The notes under the pieces: model-generated
Seen by the model: the letters and a program-made list of their open reading frames with translations, nothing else
The model's database searches: none
What the model was told of the DNA's origin: nothing
NCBI GenBank assembly: GCA_009695395.1
Contig: SIBB01000212.1
Coordinates: 1 to 6,505, forward strand
Length of the DNA: 6,505 bases
Direction: 5' to 3'
From: Pedosphaera sp.
GTDB taxonomy: Bacteria; Verrucomicrobiota; Verrucomicrobiia; Limisphaerales; SXTU01
Shown here: positions 1 through 4,421 of the stretch, piece by piece
Layout: each line of letters begins with the position of its first letter
How positions within the stretch are numbered: position 1 is the stretch's first letter
Position numbers and translations under genes: made by a program

Positions 1-1
1 C

Positions 2-109
2 CTCGCGTTCGCCGAAATCGTAATGCTGTGGCTGGCGATTGCCGCGACACTCGCGGCCTTTCTTCCCGTGCATCGCTCCGCCGCGTGGCTGACGACAGGA
101 TGCGGGTAG
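2..109 (+). pseudogene. TspO/MBR-family membrane protein, C-terminal-region fragment, truncated
   Basis: The frame is open from the left edge and reads LAFAEIVMLWLAIAATLAAF, then LPVHRSAAWL, TTGCG and a TAG at 107-109. The first part matches the fourth helix region of TspO/MBR (tryptophan-rich sensory) proteins, small five-helix membrane proteins that bind porphyrins and are often tied to light or oxidative stress. Family members continue after the 'A-A-W-L' position with a last helix of about 25-30 residues rich in W, Y, F and N. Here that helix is missing: the frame ends five codons later, where it runs into a photolyase fragment on the opposite strand. I therefore call it a broken gene, although its 5' part lies outside the window. 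Family assignment rests on recalled consensus and a short stretch, so it is moderately sure. Confidence 0.6.
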
Positions 110-300
110 TTTTTTCCAAGCTCGACCCCAGCAGCGCGCAGGATTTCAGCCGACGCCGCGTGCGGTTGATGCAGCCATTTGTCAGGAAGCTTCGCGAGTT
201 CGGGACACCACTTGCGGACATAGTCGCCGTGCGGATCAAATTTCTCGCCCTGGCTCGTGGGATTGAACACGCGGAAATAAGGCGCGGCATCCGCCCCGCA
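73..300 (-). pseudogene. phr: Deoxyribodipyrimidine photolyase (cryptochrome/photolyase family), C-terminal fragment
   Basis: Read on the minus strand, 76 codons without a stop give CGADAAPYFRVFNP at the start, then GEKFDPHGDYVRKW, PELAKLPDKWLHQP, AAGVELGKNYPHPVV and SHAAER. These are the classic last blocks of CPD photolyase, the flavoenzyme that splits UV-induced pyrimidine dimers: the GADAAPYFR.FNP...FDP.G.Y.R.W.PEL segment of the FAD-binding domain, then the YP.PIVDHA.AR tail. A full photolyase has about 450-480 residues, so only about 16 percent is present. Homology stops on both sides without a start or stop codon. Upstream lies the start of an unrelated secreted-protein gene in another frame, and downstream lies the TspO fragment on the other strand. 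Identity is confident from the motifs. The fragment cannot be functional because most of the FAD-binding domain and the whole N-terminal domain are absent. Confidence 0.82.
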
Positions 301-347
301 CCACAGACAACCGCCGCCAGCAGTGCGAGGGTTCTGGTGGTTTTCAT
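300..347 (-). pseudogene. 5' end of a gene for a secreted protein (signal peptide only)
   Basis: An ATG lies 11 nt downstream of the esterase stop codon on the same strand. The first 16 codons read MKTTRTLALLAAVVCG, a textbook signal-peptide start: basic n-region followed by a hydrophobic L/A/V core. From about base 300 the sequence becomes recognisable photolyase in another frame. The signal-peptide frame itself stays open to the left edge but turns into arginine-rich, low-quality sequence typical of a shadow frame. I read this as the start of the gene that once followed the esterase in an operon, its remainder lost at the junction. Which protein it encoded cannot be told. Confidence 0.45.
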
Positions 348-358
348 CGGGTGGATTC

Positions 359-1732
359 TCAAGGCTTTTTCACGGGGGACGAATTCCCCGCCGGCAGCGC
401 GCGGGCCAGTTGTTCTTTGACGAACGTCCGCTGCGCCTCCTTGAAGTCGGGCGGAAACAATTCATGCCCCTGCTTCGGTCCGATCATGATTTTCTTTTCT
501 TGGCCAGGAATCAGATTGTGCATGGCGATTGCGCCAAACACATTGCCATCGCGCAGCCCGGTCTGAATCAATACCGGGCACTGGATGAACCGCGCGAAGT
601 TCACCGGATTGTAATAGGAGAAAGTCCGGCGAACCGCGGCGGTGGAGCATCTCCCGTTTGCGAGACCTTCCAAAAACTCGTCCATGGCGTGACCATACGG
701 TTCGGTGAAGGCGGGCACGCCGATGAGCGCCGCCGTCACCCTCGAATCCAGCCCCGCCACCCAGATCGCGCCCGCGCCGCCGCTGCTCCCGCCATCCACA
801 ATCAATGTCCGGCCGTCCCAATCCTCGCGGCTGGTCAGATAGTCAATCGCCCGCATCATTCCCAGGATGCCGCGCCGATAGAAAAATTGCTCCCGGCTCT
901 CCACTCCGTGCCGCAGGTAGCACTGGTAGAAGTCGCCGTCGCGCGCGTCGAGTTTGCTGTAATGCTCCTTCGGCTTATCCGTCGGCAGGTCGAACCAGCT
1001 CACCGACATCGTCATAAAACCAAGCCCCGGATACAGCGCCTTTGGATCAAGCTTCGCCCCATCCACGCCGCCCGCGGGAATCTTGAGATAGGCCGGATGC
1101 TTGCCAGCGCCTTTGGGTTTGCTCAACCACGCCCGCACCTTCGCGCCATCCACGTTGTTCAAGGTGACGCGATACGCGTCGAAATTTGTCTCCGGCGAGC
1201 GGCTGGGTTCCAGCTTCACCACGGCGCCGACCGGCACCGCCGCGAGCAGCGCTTTCTGCTCGTCCCAGAACTTCCGAAAATCGGCCGGCGCCGCGTTGGT
1301 GGAGCGAATCTTCGGCCAGTCGAACGCTGCGCCGGCGTCGCCGCGCACGCGCCCGGGAGCATCCGGTGTCGTCGTGGCCCAGGCATAAAGGACACCGGGT
1401 TGCTCCAGCCTGCCCCGGACGGTCACGGGTTTTCCGGCAAGCGGGAGTTCGTGGTCGGAGAGGTGTCCCACGCCACCTTTGCCGAACAGATGGACGTAAA
1501 CCGTCCCCTTCGCCACGTCGCTACCCCGGTCGAGCACGCGAATCGTGAACACCGCATCTTCGCCGACGCGATATTGCCCGTCCGGATGGTCCGGCGAAAT
1601 CTGGATGACAAACCGCGTCTGCCCGAACTGGGCGCGCGCAGGATCGTCCTGCGAAAAAACGGGCTGGGCCGGCACGAGGAACGCAAGTGCCGTCCACACG
1701 CAGGCCAGCGTGATCAGTGTCTGAGTCTTCAT
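359..1732 (-). CDS. Secreted acetylxylan esterase-like alpha/beta hydrolase (AXE1 / cephalosporin-C deacetylase type)
   Basis: The 457-aa product has a signal peptide (residues 1-28, hydrophobic core LITLACVWTALAFLV, likely cut near PVFS/QDD), an N-terminal beta-rich, Ig-like region (about 35-140) and a C-terminal alpha/beta hydrolase domain (about 150-445). The nucleophile elbow is IVDGGSSGGAG, with Ser317 in GxSxG. Asp395 (TGLRDGNV) and His423 (KQGHE) complete a Ser-Asp-His triad. Spacing and the SSGGAG...P.F block fit the AXE1 family, which removes acetyl groups from xylan side chains or related esters. The substrate here is not proven, and bile- or antibiotic-ester activity is equally open. 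The start chosen gives a clean signal peptide; an in-frame ATG at 1741 and a GTG at 1744 are alternatives. A secreted-protein gene started 11 nt downstream, suggesting an operon that is now broken. The gene itself looks intact, with no missing catalytic residue. Confidence 0.85.
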   Translation of the reverse strand: MKTQTLITLACVWTALAFLVPAQPVFSQDDPARAQFGQTRFVIQISPDHPDGQYRVGEDAVFTIRVLDRGSDVAKGTVYVHLFGKGGVGHLSDHELPLAGKPVTVRGRLEQPGVLYAWATTTPDAPGRVRGDAGAAFDWPKIRSTNAAPADFRKFWDEQKALLAAVPVGAVVKLEPSRSPETNFDAYRVTLNNVDGAKVRAWLSKPKGAGKHPAYLKIPAGGVDGAKLDPKALYPGLGFMTMSVSWFDLPTDKPKEHYSKLDARDGDFYQCYLRHGVESREQFFYRRGILGMMRAIDYLTSREDWDGRTLIVDGGSSGGAGAIWVAGLDSRVTAALIGVPAFTEPYGHAMDEFLEGLANGRCSTAAVRRTFSYYNPVNFARFIQCPVLIQTGLRDGNVFGAIAMHNLIPGQEKKIMIGPKQGHELFPPDFKEAQRTFVKEQLARALPAGNSSPVKKP

Positions 1733-1826
1733 GGGTTCCATCACACGGGTTCTTTCGAATCTTCGGCCGACGCGCCCGGGATTGGCAAGCTCCTTATCGC
1801 AGGGCCGGGTGTTTCAGTGCGGCTTC

Positions 1827-2114
1827 CTATCGTTCATAAACCTTCGCAGCGGTGGTGAAACCCTTCACTTCATCAGCGGCCTTGCCAGGGAAGACCTCGA
1901 ACTTCAGCTTCCGCCCCTGCAGCAATTGGGCAAACACCACGCCCTGCGCCGCATCCGCGTCGTGGCGCATCTGCCGGTCCCCGGAACTGCCGAGTTGGCC
2001 CCAGATGAGTTCGTATTTCACCACGCCGGCGGCCAGTGCGCGCAGCAGGCGCAGCGGGTCCGTGCCTTGGGCCAGCCGCACCTTAATTCCCTTCGGCACC
2101 AAAACGGTTTCCAT
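1827..2114 (-). CDS. Hypothetical protein, 95 aa, basic, overlapping the upstream small gene
   Basis: I do not recognise this family. The product starts METVLVPKGIKVRLAQGTDP, has a mid segment with KYELIWGQLGSSGDRQ, and ends FTTAAKVYER. It has no signal peptide or membrane helix and is net basic (about 17 K/R against 10 D/E). Codons show the G/C third-position bias of neighbouring genes, which supports real coding. Its ATG lies inside the end of the acidic 93-aa gene, overlapping it by 32 nt in another frame. No strong Shine-Dalgarno is seen before the ATG, so translational coupling to the upstream gene is likely. The frame stays open upstream (in-frame ATGs at 2147 and 2207), which would enlarge the overlap. 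The stop lies 94 nt upstream of the esterase start on the same strand, so read-through into that gene is possible. Confidence 0.6.
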   Translation of the reverse strand: METVLVPKGIKVRLAQGTDPLRLLRALAAGVVKYELIWGQLGSSGDRQMRHDADAAQGVVFAQLLQGRKLKFEVFPGKAADEVKGFTTAAKVYER

Positions 2115-2364
2115 CCGCGTCCACAATGGAGCCGTCAGGACACACATCAACGGGAACAACGTATTCCTCGACTGCCATTGCGTCCTCAAAGTCACGGTGG
2201 CCGTCAATGAACTCCTGAAGCCGTGTCATGGCAAAGTCGGCAATCTCACGTTGCGCTTCGACTTCCGTCTCGAAGACGCACGGCTTGCCGTCGCCATCGC
2301 GAACCGAAGGCACAGACCCTTCGCAAACTGTGGTGATGTAGATGCAGAATGCCGGCTCGCTCAT
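2083..2364 (-). CDS. Hypothetical small acidic protein, 93 aa
   Basis: The start gives MSEPAFCIYITTVCEG and the end DADGNRFGAEGN. Between them lies a pattern I associate with a widespread uncharacterised small-protein group: a short beta start, 'DGDGKPCVFETEVEAQREI', a helix around 'RLQEFIDG.RDFEDA', then 'EYVVPVDVCPDGSIVDADGN'. The product is strongly acidic (about 21 D/E against 6 K/R) with no signal peptide or helix long enough to span a membrane, so it is probably cytosolic. The ATG at 2362-2364 marks where plausible protein begins; the frame stays open upstream to 2535 but is S/P/R-rich and unlike coding sequence. Its last 32 nt overlap the next small gene in another frame, and the two are probably translated together. 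Function is unknown. Remnants of HNH and HsdR genes lie just upstream. Confidence 0.72.
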   Translation of the reverse strand: MSEPAFCIYITTVCEGSVPSVRDGDGKPCVFETEVEAQREIADFAMTRLQEFIDGHRDFEDAMAVEEYVVPVDVCPDGSIVDADGNRFGAEGN

Positions 2365-2475
2365 GGCTCGGCAGTTACACCTGGAAGGTTTGCTCGCAGC
2401 GGCAAGCCAGAAGTTTGAGCAAGCCGGCTCGTTTTGCAGGCTCGCACTGGGGGTGCTGGGTCGTAAGCTCGGCGC

Positions 2476-2532
2476 ATGGCCAAGACAACGAACGTGAAGT
2501 GGACCCGCGAGCATTTGCTCATCGCGTTGAAC
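2476..2532 (+). pseudogene. HNH-endonuclease-like gene, 5' fragment
   Basis: The ATG opens a frame reading MAKTTNVKWTREHLLIALN. This closely resembles the extreme N-terminus of a bacterial HNH endonuclease group that begins with a MAK...WTREHLLIA.N..CKLPFG-type helix, found in restriction and defence neighbourhoods. After residue 19 the frame stays open to 2823, but the product (QKSCGISALWCV...) no longer fits any protein pattern. On the opposite strand, exactly there, the sequence is an HsdR piece. The HNH catalytic domain is therefore absent. The shared sequence at the join is about 10 nt (2523-2532), which serves both as the ALN codons here and as the FNA codons of the HsdR piece. Family assignment rests on 19 residues recalled by pattern and is tentative. 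Confidence 0.45.
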
Positions 2533-2657
2533 CAAAAGAGCTGCGGAATTTCCGCCTTGTGGTGCGTCAGGTTCTCGTCGAACGCCGCGCGCACGGACAC
2601 GCCGGGCTTCTACAACTCGATGACCACCAGCGCCAGGCCGTTGACGAAGCCGACCGG
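2523..2657 (-). pseudogene. hsdR: Type I restriction enzyme R subunit (HsdR), internal fragment with in-frame stop
   Basis: The minus strand reads PVGFVNGLALVVIEL, then a TAG at 2610-2612, then KPGVSVRAAFDENLTH, HKAEIPQLFWFNA. This is the N-terminal nuclease-domain signature of HsdR: 'GFVNGLPLV.IELK.PG..AR.AFDENLT.YK..IP.LFW.NA'. The E-L-K segment carries the nuclease-family (PD-(D/E)XK-like) residues, and here the lysine or following codon position is a stop: an AAG-to-TAG single-base change would explain it. Only about 45 of roughly 1000 residues remain. Homology begins abruptly next to a lower-GC spacer and ends abruptly at the HNH fragment. The reading frame is otherwise preserved across the stop, so decay looks fairly recent. 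The piece cannot make a working restriction subunit. Confidence 0.82.
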
Positions 2658-2867
2658 GGGGAAGTCCGAATTACGAAATTCAGTCAGTTCAACAATCGAA
2701 ACTCGGCATTCGACATTTCCTACTGAAAACGATCCCGCTACGGATGCCCTTTGTCCCACGGCCATGGCCAGCAGCGGAAAGATTCTGATCTGTAAAATTT
2801 GCCGCCCTGTGACTGTGAAATAGCGCTGGTTCAATGGGGTTGCCTTTGAAAGACTCGTTGATCAGCT
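2658..2867. other. Lower-GC spacer upstream of the peptide transporter
   Basis: No convincing gene is seen here. The sequence is clearly less GC-rich than its surroundings and at 2667-2730 repeats short CGAATT/CGAAATT/CGAAACT/CGACATT words, as often seen in degenerate intergenic repeats. It must contain the promoter of the transporter gene if that gene has its own, but I find no -35/-10 pair good enough to assign. Open frames on either strand across it have no protein-like composition. Confidence 0.4.
2774..2805. repeat. Possible palindromic intergenic element / hairpin
   Basis: GCGGAAA (2774-2780) and TTTGCCGC (2798-2805) pair as an imperfect stem with one bulged base, closing a 17-nt AT-rich loop. 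It resembles the short dispersed palindromes of verrucomicrobial intergenic regions, but only one copy lies in the window, so repeat status is unproven. No T-run follows, so it is not an obvious terminator. Confidence 0.25.
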
Positions 2868-4271
2868 ATGCCCGAGAACACTTCTTTCACAACCGCTTCC
2901 GAACCTCCCAGAAAGCTACCGCGCGGTGTCCCTTTCATCATCGGCAACGAGGCGGCCGAACGCTTCAGCTACTACGGGATGATGTCCATCCTCACGATCT
3001 ATTTGAGCCGGCAGCTGAATCTTGGCGATGTGGAAGGCAAGAAGATCGTCCACCTGTTCGCGACGGCGGTTTATTTCCTCCCGCTCTTCGGCGCGTGGAT
3101 CGCGGACAAATGGCTCGGACGTTACTGGACCATTCTCACCATCTCGCTCTTCTACTGCGCGGGTCACGGCGCGCTGGCGCTCTTCGAGGGTAATCTCCCT
3201 GGCGTGTATCTCGGACTCACGCTCATCGCCATCGGCGCGGGCGGCATCAAGCCCTGCGTTTCGGCGCTCGTCGGCGATCAGTTTCCACCGGGCAACGAGC
3301 AGGGACTCACGCGTGTTTATGGCTGGTTCTATTGGTCGATCAATTTTGGCGCGGCCTTTGGCTTTGCCCTCATCCCCATGCTGCGCGACAAACATGGCTA
3401 CAGCTGGGCCTTCGGCGTGCCGGGCATCGCGATGGCGGTGGCGACGTTCATCTTCTGGCTGGGGCGGAAAAATTATATTCGCGTGCCGCCGCAGCGAAAA
3501 TCTTCCCAAGCCGGTGTGATGACGGTGCTGCTGTTCGCGTTCAATAATCAGAGCCAGAGGAAGCCCGGCCAGCGCTGGCTGGATGTCGCGCTGGCGAAGT
3601 TCAACGCGGAAGAAGTGTCCGCTGTCCGCGCCGTCGCTCGCATCGCCCTGGTCTTCCTCACTGTCCCCGTCTTCTTCGCGCTCTACAACCAGGTCAACAG
3701 CACCTGGGTCTTGCAGGGCGAGAAGATGAAACCGTTTGACGTGTTTGGTTTCAAAGTGGACGGCGAGAGGATGCAAGCCGTCGGTTCCATCCTCGTGATG
3801 ATCTGGGTGCCCATCCTCACGTATCTCGTTTATCCGCTATCGGAGAAAGCAGGCCTGCGTCCCACGCCGTTGCGCCGCATGGGTCTGGGCATGGTGCTCG
3901 CGGGCGTCACCTACGTCATCTCCGGCTGGATGCAGGGCCGCATCGACGCGGGCGAACAACTGAGTCTCGCGTGGCAGCTTGTGCCCTACATCGTTCTCGT
4001 CGCGGGCGAAGTGCTCGTGTCCGCGACAGGATTGGAATTTGCCTTTGCCGAGGCCCCGCAATCCCTGCGCAGCATGATGATGAGCCTGTGGCTGCTCACC
4101 ATCGCGGGCGGACATTTCCTCATCGCGATCTTCACTGATTTAAACGCGCGCTTCGTGAAGGCCAGCGGGGCGAAGGAACTCTACTTCTACGCCGGTCTGA
4201 TGTTTGTCGTGAGCGTGATCTTTATGGGCATCGCGACGTGGGTGACGAAGCGCAACCAGTCGGCGGCGTGA
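2868..4271 (+). CDS. POT/PTR family proton-dependent oligopeptide transporter
   Basis: The 467-aa inner-membrane protein imports di- and tripeptides with protons. Hallmarks of the POT (PTR2) branch of the major facilitator superfamily are all present: the E28-x-x-E31-R32-F-S-Y-Y-G motif in helix 1; the GAWIADKWLGR loop between helices 2 and 3 (residues 75-85); the helix-4 lysine in GAGGIKP (K128), which takes part in proton coupling; the FYWSINFGA signature (154-162); and the late block PYIVLVAGE...GLEFAFAEAPQSLRS (373-402) carrying the helix-10 glutamate, probably E381. Hydrophobic segments run throughout, with a charged loop near 200-250. In many relatives the helix-1 motif continues YYGM-R/K, whereas here Met39 replaces the basic residue. 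The ATG sits just before a short polar N-terminus with only weak ribosome-binding signals. The gene converges with the DUF885 gene, and the pairing suggests peptide use. The gene looks intact. Confidence 0.93.
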   Translation: MPENTSFTTASEPPRKLPRGVPFIIGNEAAERFSYYGMMSILTIYLSRQLNLGDVEGKKIVHLFATAVYFLPLFGAWIADKWLGRYWTILTISLFYCAGHGALALFEGNLPGVYLGLTLIAIGAGGIKPCVSALVGDQFPPGNEQGLTRVYGWFYWSINFGAAFGFALIPMLRDKHGYSWAFGVPGIAMAVATFIFWLGRKNYIRVPPQRKSSQAGVMTVLLFAFNNQSQRKPGQRWLDVALAKFNAEEVSAVRAVARIALVFLTVPVFFALYNQVNSTWVLQGEKMKPFDVFGFKVDGERMQAVGSILVMIWVPILTYLVYPLSEKAGLRPTPLRRMGLGMVLAGVTYVISGWMQGRIDAGEQLSLAWQLVPYIVLVAGEVLVSATGLEFAFAEAPQSLRSMMMSLWLLTIAGGHFLIAIFTDLNARFVKASGAKELYFYAGLMFVVSVIFMGIATWVTKRNQSAA

Positions 4272-4421
4272 CGACGCTGGTGGAACGTGAACAAGCGAAA
4301 CACCGTCGCCCTTGCCGCCTAACGCCAGCGCAGCTTGAGCATCCGCGAATCGAGCGTCGCCGACATCGGCGGCGGCTTCGTGATGGATGACTACGTGATG
4401 GTGAGGTCGCTGTAGCGCCCA
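4272..4421. other. Spacer between convergent genes, with a small hairpin
   Basis: This stretch separates the two convergent stop codons. At 4356-4373 a GC-rich stem of seven pairs (GTCGCCG with CGGCGGC, one G-T pair) closes the loop ACAT. It lacks a following T-run on either strand, so it is not a classic intrinsic terminator, though it could still slow transcription from both sides. A stop-free 30-codon frame lies at 4323-4415 on + and ends VMDDYVMVRSL; I cannot identify it. Confidence 0.35.

Noticed and set aside
28..420. A 130-codon plus-strand frame at the left end
   Set aside because: It crosses three recognisable pieces (TspO, photolyase, signal peptide), all read in other frames or on the other strand, and is arginine-rich with no domain of its own.
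323..1858. A 511-codon open frame on the plus strand opposite the esterase
   Set aside because: It is the antisense shadow of the esterase gene: the minus strand has a signal peptide and a full catalytic triad, whereas the plus product is H/R/P-rich with no recognisable domain.
2363..2497. A 44-codon plus-strand frame (MARQLHLEGLLAAASQKFEQ...) divergent from the acidic small gene
   Set aside because: The composition is plausible but there is no ribosome-binding site and no recognised family. It overlaps the 5' end of the acidic gene and the HNH fragment. Not enough to call it a gene.
2916..3776. A 286-codon minus-strand frame opposite the transporter
   Set aside because: The product is an R/E/H-rich shadow of the POT gene, whose plus-strand frame carries all family motifs.
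4356..4373. GC-rich hairpin as a bidirectional terminator
   Set aside because: The stem is good but no run of T follows on either strand, so it does not meet the usual intrinsic-terminator pattern. It is noted only as a hairpin.
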